Below, one piece after another: positions 37,953 to 52,106 of a stretch of DNA of 54,990 nucleotides. The notes under the pieces were generated by a model. That model made no database searches. It saw only the letters and a list, made by a program, of their open reading frames with translations, and was not told the origin of the DNA. How positions within the stretch are numbered: position 1 is the stretch's first letter; every line of letters begins with the position of its first letter. The stretch covers positions 1 to 54,990 of the forward strand of contig SHWA01000005.1 in assembly GCA_009693995.1 (NCBI GenBank), written 5' to 3'. This DNA is from Alphaproteobacteria bacterium. GTDB lineage: Bacteria; Pseudomonadota; Alphaproteobacteria; SHWA01. The translations under genes and the position numbers were made by a program.

Positions 37953-39617
37953 ATGACCGATTCCCTGGCCATCGCCGTCGCCCAAACCAACCCGACGGTC
38001 GGGGCGATCGGCCACAACATCGCCCGCATTCGCGCCGCCCGCGCCGAGGCAGCGGCGCTGGACGCCGAGCTGGTGGTGATGACTGAGCTGGTCGTCTCCG
38101 GCTACCCGCCCGAGGACCTGGTGCTGAAGCCTGCCTTCCTGCACGCCGCCGAGGCGGCGGTCGGGCGCCTGGCCGAGGAGACCGCGGACGGCGGCCCGGC
38201 GTTGCTCATTTCCAGTCCCTGGCGGATCGACGGGCGCACCCATAGCGCCGCGATCCTGCTCGATGCCGGCCAGGTGGCCGGCGTGCGCGCCAAGCACGAC
38301 CTGCCCAACTACGGCGTGTTCGACGAGAAGCGCGTGTTCGCCGCCGGGCCGATGCCGGGGCCGATCAATTTCCGCGGCGTGCGGCTCGGCGTGATGACTT
38401 GCGAGGACATGTGGACCCCCGCGGTCGCCGAGTGCCTGGCCGAGACCGGCGCCGAGCTGCTGATCGTCCTCAACGGGTCGCCGTTCGAGTCCGAGAAGAT
38501 CGACCAGCGCCTCAACCTGGCGGTGGCGCGGGTGCGCGAGACCGGGCTGCCGCTGATCTACGCCAACCAGGTGGGTGGCCAGGACGAGCTGGTGTTCGAC
38601 GGCGCCTCCTTCGCCCTCGATCCCGACTGCCGCCTGCGCCTTCAACTGCCGGCCTTCCGGGAGTTCGTCGCCCTCGGCCGCTGGCAGCGCGGCCGGGACG
38701 AGCGCTGGCGCTGCACCGCGGGCGTAATCGAGCGCCTGCCGGAAGGGCTCGAGTCGGTCTACGCCGCCATGGTGCTGGGCCTGCGCGACTATGTCGGGAA
38801 AAGCCGGTTTCCCGGGGTCGTCATCGGCCTCTCGGGCGGCATCGATTCGGCACTGACCGCCGCCTGCGCGGTGGATGCCCTCGGCGCCGACCAGGTGCGC
38901 TGCGTGATGATGCCGTCGCGCTTCACCTCGCAGGACTCTCTCGATGACGCCGCGGACTGCGCCAAGCTCTTGGGCATCCGCCTCGACCAGGTCGCCATCG
39001 AGCCGGCGGTCGCCGCCTTCGACCAGATGCTTGCCGGCGTCTTCCAGGGACTCGCCCGCGACGTGACCGAGGAGAACATCCAGGCCCGCATCCGCGGCCT
39101 GCTCCTGATGGCAGTCTCCAACAAGACCGGGTTCATGGTGGTGACGACCGGCAACAAGTCCGAGATGTCGGCCGGCTACGCCACCCTCTACGGCGACATG
39201 TGCGGCGGCTATTCGGTGCTGAAGGACGTCTACAAGACCATGGTGTTCGCGCTCTCACATTGGCGCAACCAGCATCGCTCCGACGGGCTGCTGGGGCCGG
39301 CGGGCCGGGTGATCCCGGAGCGCGTCATCACCAAGGCGCCCTCGGCCGAGCTGCGTCCCGACCAGAAGGACGAGGACAGCCTGCCGAAATACGCCAACCT
39401 CGACGCCATCCTCGACTGCCTGGTGGAGCACGAGCTGCCGGTCGAGGAGATCCTCGCCAAGGGCTTCGCGCGCGAGGACGTGGCGCGGGTGCAGAAGCTG
39501 CTCTACGTCGCCGAATACAAGCGCCGCCAGGCCCCGCCCGGGGTCAAGATCACGTCACGCGCGTTCGGCCGCGACCGGCGCTATCCGATCACGAACGGGT
39601 TTCGCGAGACCCTATGA
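37953..39617 (+). CDS. nadE: glutamine-dependent NAD+ synthetase
   Basis: Nitrilase-like N-terminus ([16 protein letters not shown]); C-terminal [42 protein letters not shown]. Confidence 0.96.
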   Translation: MTDSLAIAVAQTNPTVGAIGHNIARIRAARAEAAALDAELVVMTELVVSGYPPEDLVLKPAFLHAAEAAVGRLAEETADGGPALLISSPWRIDGRTHSAAILLDAGQVAGVRAKHDLPNYGVFDEKRVFAAGPMPGPINFRGVRLGVMTCEDMWTPAVAECLAETGAELLIVLNGSPFESEKIDQRLNLAVARVRETGLPLIYANQVGGQDELVFDGASFALDPDCRLRLQLPAFREFVALGRWQRGRDERWRCTAGVIERLPEGLESVYAAMVLGLRDYVGKSRFPGVVIGLSGGIDSALTAACAVDALGADQVRCVMMPSRFTSQDSLDDAADCAKLLGIRLDQVAIEPAVAAFDQMLAGVFQGLARDVTEENIQARIRGLLLMAVSNKTGFMVVTTGNKSEMSAGYATLYGDMCGGYSVLKDVYKTMVFALSHWRNQHRSDGLLGPAGRVIPERVITKAPSAELRPDQKDEDSLPKYANLDAILDCLVEHELPVEEILAKGFAREDVARVQKLLYVAEYKRRQAPPGVKITSRAFGRDRRYPITNGFRETL

Positions 39618-40954
39618 CGGTGCGCGTCCGCTTCGCGCCGAGCCCGACCGGATACCTCCACGTCGGCAACGCGCGGACCGCGCTGATCAACTGGCTGTTC
39701 GCGGCGCGCGCGCAGGGCCGCTTCATCCTGCGCATCGACGATACCGATGCCGAGCGCAGCCGCCCCGAATATGCCGCCGCGATCGACGTGGACCTGCACT
39801 GGCTCGGCCTGGCTTGGGCCGAGCGCGTGGTCCAGTCGAGCCGGTTGGGTGCCTACGCGGCGGCGCGGCAGGCGCTCGGCGCGACCGGCCGGCTCTATGC
39901 CTGTTACGAGACGGCGGAGGAACTGGAGACGGCGCGGCGCCTAGCGCTTTCTCGCGGCCGGCCGCCGGTCTACGACCGCGCCGGGCTCGATCTCGATGCG
40001 CCGGCGCGCAGCCGGCTGGAAGCCGAGGGTCGCTCGCCCCACTTCCGTTTCCGTCTCGATGACCGGGCGATCGCCTGGCAGGACGGGGTGCGCGGCCCCA
40101 GCCACGTGCCGGGCGGCAGCGTCAGCGATCCCGTGCTCTTCCGCGCCGATGGCCGACCGACCTACACCCTGGCGTCGGTGGTGGACGACATCGACCTCGC
40201 CATCAGCGACGTGATCCGCGGCGAGGATCATGCCGCCAACACGGCGGTGCAGATCCAGATTTTCCAGGCGCTCGGTGCGGCCCCGCCCCGCTTCGCCCAC
40301 CACGCGCTGCTGGTGGACGCGAGCGGCGCCGGCTTCTCCAAGCGCCTGGGCAGCCTGTCGCTCCGCGCCTTGCGGGAGGAGGGAGTGGAGGCCATGGCGC
40401 TGGCGAGCCTGCTCGCGCGCCTCGGCACGGCGGATGCCGTGACGCCCGAGGGCGACCTCGCCGCCCTCACCGCCAGTTTCGATCTTGCACGCCTCGGCCG
40501 GGCGCCGGCCCGGTTCGATGCGGCCGATCTCTGGCGGCTGAACGCCGAGCTGCTGCGCCGCATGCCCTTCGCCGCGGTCGCGGAGCGGCTGGCGGCGATC
40601 GGCCTGGAAGCGGCCGATGCGCGGTTCTGGGAGGCGGTCCGGGGCAACCTCACCCGGCTTGCCGAGGCCCGCGACTGGTGGCAGGTCGTGCGCAGCGACA
40701 TAACCCCCGTCCGCGAGGACCCGGACGTGCTCGCCGCCGCCGCCAGACTGCTGCCGGCGGAACCTTGGGACGAGACCACCTGGGCCGCGTGGACCGGTGC
40801 CCTCGCCCAGGCCACCGGGCGCAAGGGCAAGGCGCTCTACCATCCGCTCCGCCTCGCCCTCACGGCGCGCGACTCCGGGCCGGAACTGAAGCGCCTCTTG
40901 CCGCTGCTCGGGCGCGTGCGTACCCTCGCTCGCCTTCAAGGCCCGGGCGCCTGA
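39614..40954 (+). CDS. gltX: glutamate--tRNA ligase
   Basis: [27 protein letters not shown]-type HIGH motif, [24 protein letters not shown] overlap with nadE. Confidence 0.96.
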   Translation: MTVRVRFAPSPTGYLHVGNARTALINWLFAARAQGRFILRIDDTDAERSRPEYAAAIDVDLHWLGLAWAERVVQSSRLGAYAAARQALGATGRLYACYETAEELETARRLALSRGRPPVYDRAGLDLDAPARSRLEAEGRSPHFRFRLDDRAIAWQDGVRGPSHVPGGSVSDPVLFRADGRPTYTLASVVDDIDLAISDVIRGEDHAANTAVQIQIFQALGAAPPRFAHHALLVDASGAGFSKRLGSLSLRALREEGVEAMALASLLARLGTADAVTPEGDLAALTASFDLARLGRAPARFDAADLWRLNAELLRRMPFAAVAERLAAIGLEAADARFWEAVRGNLTRLAEARDWWQVVRSDITPVREDPDVLAAAARLLPAEPWDETTWAAWTGALAQATGRKGKALYHPLRLALTARDSGPELKRLLPLLGRVRTLARLQGPGA

Positions 40955-40967
40955 GGCGGAGGAAGCG

Positions 40968-42344
<1,377 letters not shown>

Positions 42345-42375
42345 GCGCGCACCGCCAGCCCGTCTGACCCGCCCC

Positions 42376-43161
42376 ATGGCCGGCACTGACCATACCAAGG
42401 CGGCCGCCCCTGGCGGGCCGGCGATCATCCTGGTCGAGCCGCAGCTCGGCGACAACATCGGCGCCGCCGCCCGGGCCATGTTCAACTTCGGCCTCATCGA
42501 CCTGCGCCTGGTGCGCCCGCGCGACGGCTGGCCGAACGTCAGGGCGGTGGTTTCGGCGTCGGGGGCGGATACGGTCGTGGACGGGGTGCGGGTGTTCGCG
42601 ACTGTCGCCGCCGCCGTTGCCGATCTGCGCTTCCTCCTCGCCACCACCGCGCGGCCGCGCCACCTGGCGAAGCCGGTGGTCACCCCGGCCGAAGCGGCCC
42701 GCGCCCTGCGGGAGGCGGCCGCCGGTGGGCGAGCGGCGGGAATCCTGTTCGGCGCCGAGCGGCGCGGGCTGGTGAACGAGGATCTCGGCCTCGCCGACGC
42801 GATCCTGACCGTGCCGATCAACCCGGCCTTCGCCTCCCTCAACATCGCCCAGGCGGTGCTGCTGGTGGCCTACGAGTGGTATCAGGCGCAGGCGACCGCC
42901 CCGGCCTCGGCGACGCTGCCGCTCGACCAAACCCCGGCCAGCAAGGCCGATCTGGAGGGCCTGTTCCAGCACTTGGAACAGGCGCTGGAGGTGGCCGGCT
43001 TCTTCCGCCCGCCCGAGAGGCGCCCGAGCATGGTCCTCAATCTACGCGCCATGCTGCTGCGCGCGGGCCTGCGCGAGCAGGAAGTGCGGACCTTGCGCGG
43101 GGTGATCGCCGCCCTGGCCCCGGGTGCGCTGCACCGGCGCACGCCCCCGGGATCGGTTTGA
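42376..43161 (+). CDS. trmJ: tRNA/rRNA 2'-O-methyltransferase (TrmJ family)
   Basis: IILVEPQLGDNIGAAARAMFNFGLIDLRLVRPRDGWPN, GILFGAERRGLVNEDL, ASLNIAQAVLLVAYE. Confidence 0.9.
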   Translation: MAGTDHTKAAAPGGPAIILVEPQLGDNIGAAARAMFNFGLIDLRLVRPRDGWPNVRAVVSASGADTVVDGVRVFATVAAAVADLRFLLATTARPRHLAKPVVTPAEAARALREAAAGGRAAGILFGAERRGLVNEDLGLADAILTVPINPAFASLNIAQAVLLVAYEWYQAQATAPASATLPLDQTPASKADLEGLFQHLEQALEVAGFFRPPERRPSMVLNLRAMLLRAGLREQEVRTLRGVIAALAPGALHRRTPPGSV

Positions 43162-43257
43162 CAGGGGCAGGAGCCTGCGTATAGTACCGCCTCTCCGCCG
43201 CCGCCCCTTCCGCCGATCTGGGGCCGGCGGTGGACATCCTTTGTTCGGACATCCTGC

Positions 43258-43875
43258 ATGACCAAGCGCGCCGCGTCGAAGTACAAGATCGCCCGCCGTC
43301 TCGGCGAGAACCTCTGGGGCCGGCCCAAGAGCCCGTCCAACCGGCGCGAATACGGCCCCGGCCAGCATGGGCAGCGGCGCCGCAAGAAGCCGACCGACTT
43401 CGGCACCCAGTTGATGGCCAAGCAGAAGCTCAAGGGCTACTACGGCAACATCACCGAGCGGCAGTTCCGCAACATCTATGCCGAGGCGGTCCGCCGCCGC
43501 GGCGACACCGGCGAGAACCTGATCGGCCTGCTGGAGCGGCGGCTCGACTGCGTGGTCTATCGCATGAAGTTCGTGCCGACCGTGTTCGCCGCCCGCCAGA
43601 TGGTCAGCCACGGCCATATCTCGGTGAACGGCCGCCGCGTCACGATCCCCTCCTACGTGGTGCGCGAGGGCGACCGCATAACGCTCAAGGACAAGATGCG
43701 CGAGCACGGCACGGTGCTCGAATCCATGGGCTTGTCCGAGCGCGAAATCCCCGACTACATCCAGGTCGACCACAAGAAGATGGAAGGCACCTTCGTCCGC
43801 ACGCCGCAATTGGCCGACGTGCCGTACCCGGTGCGGATGGAGCCGAACCTGGTGGTCGAGTTCTACTCGCGCTGA
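43258..43875 (+). CDS. rpsD: 30S ribosomal protein S4
   Basis: [72 protein letters not shown]. Confidence 0.97.
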   Translation: MTKRAASKYKIARRLGENLWGRPKSPSNRREYGPGQHGQRRRKKPTDFGTQLMAKQKLKGYYGNITERQFRNIYAEAVRRRGDTGENLIGLLERRLDCVVYRMKFVPTVFAARQMVSHGHISVNGRRVTIPSYVVREGDRITLKDKMREHGTVLESMGLSEREIPDYIQVDHKKMEGTFVRTPQLADVPYPVRMEPNLVVEFYSR

Positions 43876-43883
43876 GCTGCGGC

Positions 43884-45037
43884 ATGCCCCGCGCCCTGGT
43901 GCGGGTCTCCAATCTGCCGCGCGCGATCCGGTTTTTCCTGGCGCTCGCCTCGGGCCTGTCCCTGGCGGCGGAGGTGCGGGCGGAACTCTTCGACACCGCG
44001 TTTGCCAGCCGCCCGGCGGAGGTGACCCGCGCCCTCTGTCAGATGCGGGTGTTCCAGGACCGGACCGGACCGGGGATCTCGATCTGATCCCGGAAATCTT
44101 CGCGGTCGCCACGCCGCAGTCCCAGATGGAGCCCAGCAGCCTGTTCGGCAAGCCCATGGCCGGCCTCGCCGCGCGCTGCCTGGGCGAGGATGCGGCCGCC
44201 TGCGCCAGCTTCCGCAGAAACCTGCTGCGGGCGGCGGCGGCGGACTCTTTCCACCTCGATTGGCAGCGGTGGTTCGCGAGCGGCCGCGACGACCATTACA
44301 ACGCCACCCTCACCGGCAACAACTTCATGGTCCAGGTGGCGACGGCCTACGCCGTGCTCCGGGACCGGCTCGATCTCGCCCCCGGGGAACGCGACCAGAT
44401 CGAAGGCTGGCTGGGGCGGCGCGCCGAGGAATACTTCAACCGCTGGCCGTTCGATGGCACCACCCGGGAAGGCAGCAACCACTATGCCGCCAGCGCATCG
44501 CTGCAGATGGCCGTCGGCGTGATCCGGGGAGACGCCACGCGATACCAGCGGGGGATCGAGCAGTTCCACCGCACCATGGGCACGCTACGCGCCGATGGCA
44601 GCCTGCCCAATGAAACGCGGCGCACCCAGCACGCCCTCATGTATACCAGCAAGACCCTGAGCCACCTGGTCTACCTGGCGGAAGTCGCGGCCCACCGGGG
44701 CAGCGACCTGTACGCCGAAGGCGCGCCGCGCACGCTGCACGCGGCGGTCACGTTCTTCCTGGATGCCATGAACGACCACCGGCTGATCGAGCCCTATGCC
44801 TGGGCGCAGGACCAGCCCGCGGGCGGCGCAGCCCCCATGCCGCAGGACCTGACCTTCATCGCCCGCTTCCGCCTGGTGGCCTGGTTCGAACCCTATCTGG
44901 CCCGCTTCCCCGACCACCCGAATGCGCCCCGCCTGCGCGCGCTCGCCCGACACTACGGCATCACCAAGCCCCTCGGCGTCGAGGACTGGTTCGGCGGCCA
45001 GACGTCCTGCTATTTCGCCCGCACCCTGGACTGGTGA
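43884..45037 (+). pseudogene. alginate lyase-domain family protein, frame-disrupted at a pentanucleotide repeat
   Basis: Frame 3 N-term with signal-like LPRAIRFFLALASGLSLAAEVRAELFDTAFASRPAEVTRALCQMRVFQDRTGPGISI*; frame 2 continues DLDLIPEIFAVATPQSQMEPSSLFGKPMAGLAARCLG...EEYFNRWPFDGTTREGSNHYAASASLQMAVGV. Confidence 0.6.
44057..44071 (+). repeat. (GGACC)3 pentanucleotide tandem repeat inside a coding region
   Basis: Direct reading: caGGACCGGACCGGACCgggg; removing one unit fuses the two reading frames. Confidence 0.85.
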
Positions 45038-45052
45038 GGCCGGCGACCAGGA

Positions 45053-45382
45053 TCAGCCCTTCTTGTCGGTCATCACCTGTTTGCGCGCTTCGGCCAACAG
45101 TTCGTCCATGCGCCGCTGCAAGCGGTGCTCGGACATGTCGATCCCCTTGGCCTTCAGGTCGCGCAGCACCTTATCAACTACGTCGCCGTCGCCTGGCCTG
45201 TCGAAGTCGGCGATCACCACTTCCTTCGCGTAGGTCTCGGCGGCAGCGGCGCTAAGGCCGAGGAGTTCGGCGGCCCACAAGCCGAACAGCTTGTTGCGAC
45301 GAGACCGCGCCCGGAACTGCACATCCTTGTCGTGGCTCCAGCGCGCCTCTTCGGACTGTTCGCGCTTCTCGAAAGTGGTCAT
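45053..45382 (-). CDS. DUF1476 (ATPase inhibitor subunit zeta) protein
   Basis: MTTFEKREQSEEARWSHDKDVQFRARSRRNKLFGLWAAELLGLSAAAAETYAKEVVIADFDRPGDGDVVDKVLRDL. Confidence 0.92.
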   Translation of the reverse strand: MTTFEKREQSEEARWSHDKDVQFRARSRRNKLFGLWAAELLGLSAAAAETYAKEVVIADFDRPGDGDVVDKVLRDLKAKGIDMSEHRLQRRMDELLAEARKQVMTDKKG

Positions 45383-45479
45383 TGGCCCGTCGCTCCCCAG
45401 GTTCCATATCTGCCGACCGGCGCGGCGGCGTCCGTCGGTTCCGTGTCTTATCGACCTATGATATGGGTATCAAGAGCTC

Positions 45480-46220
45480 ATGTGCACTACAGTATTGTTG
45501 CGTCGTCCCGGTCATGCATGGCCGCTCCTCCTGGCCGCCAACCGGGACGAGCGGCTGACGCGGCCGTGGCGGCCGCCGGGCCGGCACTGGCCCGACCGCG
45601 ACGTGGTCGCCGGCCTGGACGAGACGGCGGGCGGCACCTGGCTCGGCATCAATGGCACCGGACTGGTGGCGGCGGTCATGAACCGAGTCGGCTCGCTCGG
45701 CCCGGCACCCGACAAGCGCTCGCGGGGCGAGCTGGTGCTGGAAGCCCTCGACCACACCGAGGCGGGTGCGGCGGCAACGGCCCTCGCCGACCTGGATGGC
45801 AGCGCCTACCGTTCCTTCAACCTGGTGGTGGCGGACGCGGTGGACGCCTTCTGGGTGCGCGGCACCGGGGACGCAGAGGTGAGCGTGCGCCCGATCCCGC
45901 CCGGCCTCTCCATGTTGACCGCGCGCGAACTGAACGACCCCGCCTGCCCGCGCATCCGCGGCTACCGATCGCGCTTCGCGGCGGCGCCCCTTCCCGACCC
46001 CGCGCGTGCCGACTGGGGCGGTTGGCAGAGCCTGCTTGCCGACCGGGGCGGCGCCGGCGGCGACCCCCTCGGTGTCATGTGCATCGTCGGCGAGGATTAC
46101 GGCACCAGCTCCAGCTCATTGATCGCATTGCCGGAGTCGCCTAGCACCGAGGTACGCCCGCGCTGGCTGTTCGCGCCCGGCCGGCCTGACCGGGCGGCGT
46201 TCGTGCCGGTTGACTTCTAA
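45480..46220 (+). CDS. NRDE (TANGO2-like) family protein
   Basis: [69 protein letters not shown]. Confidence 0.9.
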   Translation: MCTTVLLRRPGHAWPLLLAANRDERLTRPWRPPGRHWPDRDVVAGLDETAGGTWLGINGTGLVAAVMNRVGSLGPAPDKRSRGELVLEALDHTEAGAAATALADLDGSAYRSFNLVVADAVDAFWVRGTGDAEVSVRPIPPGLSMLTARELNDPACPRIRGYRSRFAAAPLPDPARADWGGWQSLLADRGGAGGDPLGVMCIVGEDYGTSSSSLIALPESPSTEVRPRWLFAPGRPDRAAFVPVDF

Positions 46221-46356
46221 GCCCCCACCGCCATATGCATTTGAGGGATACCATCGCTCCCGGACCGGATCGCGCCACGCGGCCGCGCATGGCGCGCGGC
46301 GTCACCGACCCTTGGCCGCAGCCGCGTTCGTCGTTTCCTCGGTTAGGAACACCGCC

Positions 46357-47115
46357 ATGTCCCGCCGCAAACGGGTCTACGAAGGCAACGGCAAGGTCCT
46401 CTACGAGGGACCCGAGCCCGGCACCCTGGTGCAGTATTTCAAGGACGATGCCATCGCCCGGCAGAAGCGCGGCGTCATCACCGGCAAGGGGGTGCTGAAC
46501 AACCGCATCTCCGAGTACCTGATGCAGCGCCTGGGCGAGATCGGCATTCCGACTCACTTCCTGCGCCGCCTCAACATGCGCGAGCAGTTGATCCAGGAAG
46601 TGGAGATCATTCCGCTCGAAGTGGTGGTGCGCAACGTGGTCGCCGGCAGCTTGGCCGAGCGCCTCGGCATGGCCGAGGGCACGGCCCTGCCGCGCTCGAT
46701 CGTCGAATTCTATTACAAGTCCGACGACCTGGGCGATCCGCTGGTCACCGAGGAGCACATCACCGCCTTCGGCTGGTCCACGCCGCAGGAACTCGACGAG
46801 GTGATGCACATGGCGCTGCGCATCAACGACTTCCTGTGCGGGCTCTTCTATGGCGTCGGCATCCGCCTGATCGACTTTCGGGTCGAGTTCGGCCGCCTGT
46901 GGCAGAACGACGACATGCGCATCGTGCTGGCCGACGAGATCAGCCCCGACAACTGCCGCCTGTGGGACTTGAAGACCAACGAGAAGCTGGACAAGGACCG
47001 CTTCCGCCGCGACCTCGGCCAAATCGCCGAGGCGTACCAGGAAGTGGCGCGCCGCCTCGGCATCCTGCTTGAGGGCGGGCCGACCGACATGCGCGGGCCG
47101 GAGACCATGCAGTGA
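46357..47115 (+). CDS. purC: phosphoribosylaminoimidazole-succinocarboxamide synthase
   Basis: [67 protein letters not shown]. Confidence 0.96.
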   Translation: MSRRKRVYEGNGKVLYEGPEPGTLVQYFKDDAIARQKRGVITGKGVLNNRISEYLMQRLGEIGIPTHFLRRLNMREQLIQEVEIIPLEVVVRNVVAGSLAERLGMAEGTALPRSIVEFYYKSDDLGDPLVTEEHITAFGWSTPQELDEVMHMALRINDFLCGLFYGVGIRLIDFRVEFGRLWQNDDMRIVLADEISPDNCRLWDLKTNEKLDKDRFRRDLGQIAEAYQEVARRLGILLEGGPTDMRGPETMQ

Positions 47116-47357
47116 AGGCGCGGGTCCACATCACGCTGAAACGCGGCGTACTGGACCCCCAGGGCAAGACCATCGCCCGCGCCCTCGGCTCCCTCGGCTT
47201 CGCCGGCATCAACGAGGTGCGCCAGGGCAAGACCGTCGAGATCGACCTGGCGGAGACCGATGCCGCCGCCGCGCACAGCACGGTAGCCGCCATGTGCGCC
47301 AAACTGCTCGCCAATCCGGTGATCGAGGATTACCGGATCGACCTCGCGGAGGGTTGA
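47112..47357 (+). CDS. purS: phosphoribosylformylglycinamidine synthase subunit PurS
   Basis: [49 protein letters not shown] start. Confidence 0.94.
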   Translation: MKARVHITLKRGVLDPQGKTIARALGSLGFAGINEVRQGKTVEIDLAETDAAAAHSTVAAMCAKLLANPVIEDYRIDLAEG

Positions 47358-47365
47358 GCGGCGTC

Positions 47366-48054
47366 GTGCGGGCCTGCGTCGTCGTCTTTCCCGGCTCCAA
47401 CTGCGATCGCGACGTGGCCGTGGCGCTGCGGCAGGCGACGGGCGCCGATCCGGTCATGGTCTGGCACCGCGACGCCGATGTTCCCGCCGTCGATCTGATC
47501 GTGCTGCCGGGCGGATTCTCCTACGGCGACTATCTGCGCTCCGGCGCCATGGCGGCTCACTCGCCGATCATGCGCTCGGTGATCGACGCCAACCGCCGGG
47601 GCACCCCGGTACTCGCCATCTGCAACGGCTTCCAGGTGGCGACCGAGGCCGGGCTGCTGCCGGGGGTCCTGATGCCGAACGCGCACCAGAAGTTCGTCTG
47701 CCGCGACGTGACGCTCCGGGTCGAGACCAGCCAGTCGATCTTCACCAGCCGGTATACCGCCGGCCAGGTGGTGCGCATTCCCATCGCCCATCACGACGGC
47801 AACTACCATGCGGATGCGGCGACACTGAATGCCCTCGACGACCAGGGCCTGGTCGCGTTCCGCTATTGCGACGCCGACGGCCGCCCCTCGCTCGATGCCA
47901 ACCCGAACGGCGCCCAGCGCAACATCGCCGGCATCTTCAGCCGCGACCGCACCGTGCTCGGCCTGATGCCGCACCCCGAGCGCGCGGCCGAGCCGGCGCA
48001 CGGCGGCACCGACGGGCGGGCGCTGTTCGACTCCCTCCTCGCCGCACTCGGCTG

Positions 48055-48055
<1 letters not shown>
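47366..48055 (+). CDS. purQ: phosphoribosylformylglycinamidine synthase subunit PurQ
   Basis: [56 protein letters not shown]; alternative TTG start at 47354. Confidence 0.95.
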
Positions 48056-50241
<2,186 letters not shown>

Positions 50242-50259
50242 GAGCAGAGGAACGCCGCG

Positions 50260-50502
50260 ATGGCGATGGACGCGGGCGAGATCGAACGCCTGATCAAGGA
50301 GAGCCTGCCGGACGCCAAGGTTCTGCTCCAGGATACGCGGGGCGACGGCGATCACTATGCGGCGCGCGTGGTATCGGCGGCCTTCAAGGGCAAGTCGCGG
50401 GTGCAGCAGCACCAGATGGTCTACCAGGCGCTGCGCGGTAAGATGGGGGGCGAGCTGCACGCGCTCGCGCTCGAGACCGCGCCGCCGGACGAAGCAAATT
50501 AG
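50260..50502 (+). CDS. BolA family protein
   Basis: IERLIKESLPDAKVLLQDTRGDGDHYAARVVSAAFKGKSRVQQHQMVYQALRGKMGGELHALALET; upstream of grxD. Confidence 0.93.
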   Translation: MAMDAGEIERLIKESLPDAKVLLQDTRGDGDHYAARVVSAAFKGKSRVQQHQMVYQALRGKMGGELHALALETAPPDEAN

Positions 50503-50526
50503 GTTTTCACGAGAAAGGCACGTGTG

Positions 50527-50874
50527 ATGTCGACAGTCGAAACCAACCCCGTCTTCGAGCGCATCCAGGGCGAGATCGGAACCAGCAACGTGGTGCTGTT
50601 CATGAAGGGCACGCCGGTGTTCCCGCAGTGCGGGTTCTCGGCCATGGTGGTGCAGATCCTCTCCCAGCTGGGGGTCAAGTTCAAAGGCATCGACGTGCTC
50701 GCCGACCCGAGTATCCGCGACGGCATCAAGCGCTTCAGCGACTGGCCGACGATCCCGCAGCTCTACGTCAAGGGCGAGTTCGTCGGCGGCTGCGACATCG
50801 TGCGCGAGATGTTCCAGTCGGGCGAGCTCGCCACGATGATGAAGGACAAGGGCGTCCCCGCCACCACCGCGTGA
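50527..50874 (+). CDS. grxD: monothiol glutaredoxin (Grx4 family)
   Basis: [48 protein letters not shown]. Confidence 0.95.
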   Translation: MSTVETNPVFERIQGEIGTSNVVLFMKGTPVFPQCGFSAMVVQILSQLGVKFKGIDVLADPSIRDGIKRFSDWPTIPQLYVKGEFVGGCDIVREMFQSGELATMMKDKGVPATTA

Positions 50875-51021
50875 GGGCGGGTCGGACGCCCGACGCTCGC
50901 GCTTGCCTGCGACAAGCAGGTGGCGCGCCTGCCGGCGGCGGCCTGCCGGCATCGCCCATCCGGACATGCTCGCCGCGATCGTTGACGCGGCGCGGCGCCG
51001 CCTCGGCCTGCCGTCCCACCC

Positions 51022-51948
51022 CTACCCCGGCCCCGCCTGACCCGCGGCCGAGCGGAACCACCCGTCGAGGCGGGCCCGCGCCGAGATGCCAGCGATCAGG
51101 TTCCAGCCGTTCACGATCGCCAGGCGGAATCCGCCGGGCGGCATCGCATGGGCGGCGGGCGAGCGATCGGAATGGAACGTGATCTGCACGCTGCCGAGTG
51201 CCCGGTCCTGCAGCAACGAGGCGACCAACACCGCCGGCGGCGGGCGATAACGCTGACCATGGGGTCCGAACAGGACCACGCTGAAGCCATCGCGGCGGTC
51301 GCTGTCGGCGTACTCCCAGATTCCTTCGGCATAGAGCCGCACCATCGCCTCGAGCCAGCCGCGGCCGTAAAGGTCCGGCCACTGGTCGGCGAAGCGCAGG
51401 TGCGCCTCGATGATGGTGGCGCCGATGGTCTCCAGGTTGACCATGCCGGTGTAGCCGGCGAGGTGACGGCGCAGCCAGTCGCCGACCGGCCCCTCGATCT
51501 CGGGCCGCCGGCCGGCAAGCACGGTCCAGTGGTCGAAAGTGCCGCCGCTCTGCGCCTGGCCGATCGCGTGCCGCCACCAGCGCGGCTCGCCGTCCACGAC
51601 CGCCACGTCGGAGGAGACGTGTTCGCCCGCGAGCAGGGGCATCCAGAGGTGTCCCGGTGTGGAATGCGCCGCCATCTCGGCGGCACTGCGAATGACTCGG
51701 CTGCCGGCGCCCATGCCGCGCAGGTTGTAGATCGGCTTGCTGAACACCGGATATTCGGGCGGCGGCACGCCGTGTGGCGCGTGGGAGAGCCCCTGGGTCT
51801 CACAGATCAGCAGCTTGTTGTAGACCCAGCGTTGCCGCGGATACCAAATGTACGAATCGGTGTCTTCGGTCGGGATCGACACCGACTCGGGACAGGCGAC
51901 GTCCGCGAAATATTGCAGCCGCCAGGGATCGCGTTCGACGATCGGCAT
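51022..51948 (-). CDS. uncharacterised protein with ATP-grasp-like motifs
   Basis: VFSKPIYNLRGMGAGSRVI, LLAGEHVSSDVAVVDGEPRWWRHAIG, GMVNLETIGATIIEAHLRFADQWPDLYG. Confidence 0.55.
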   Translation of the reverse strand: MPIVERDPWRLQYFADVACPESVSIPTEDTDSYIWYPRQRWVYNKLLICETQGLSHAPHGVPPPEYPVFSKPIYNLRGMGAGSRVIRSAAEMAAHSTPGHLWMPLLAGEHVSSDVAVVDGEPRWWRHAIGQAQSGGTFDHWTVLAGRRPEIEGPVGDWLRRHLAGYTGMVNLETIGATIIEAHLRFADQWPDLYGRGWLEAMVRLYAEGIWEYADSDRRDGFSVVLFGPHGQRYRPPPAVLVASLLQDRALGSVQITFHSDRSPAAHAMPPGGFRLAIVNGWNLIAGISARARLDGWFRSAAGQAGPG

Positions 51949-52106
51949 GATCTCAGCCTGGGTCCGGTGCACCCGATTTACTCGGCTGCCAGAGCGCGAC
52001 GCGGTTCGCCCTCGGGATCCATGACCCAGGCGAAGCGTCCTCCCACCGGCCCGCGCCGGCCGCACGAGCCTAGCGGGTGGCATCGCGGACGACCAGACCC
52101 GCCGCT

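Noticed and set aside
50881-51042. Short reading PDMLAAIVDAARRRLGLPSHPYPGPA* after grxD
   Set aside because: Too short, no start or upstream coding continuity; overlaps the end of the convergent gene
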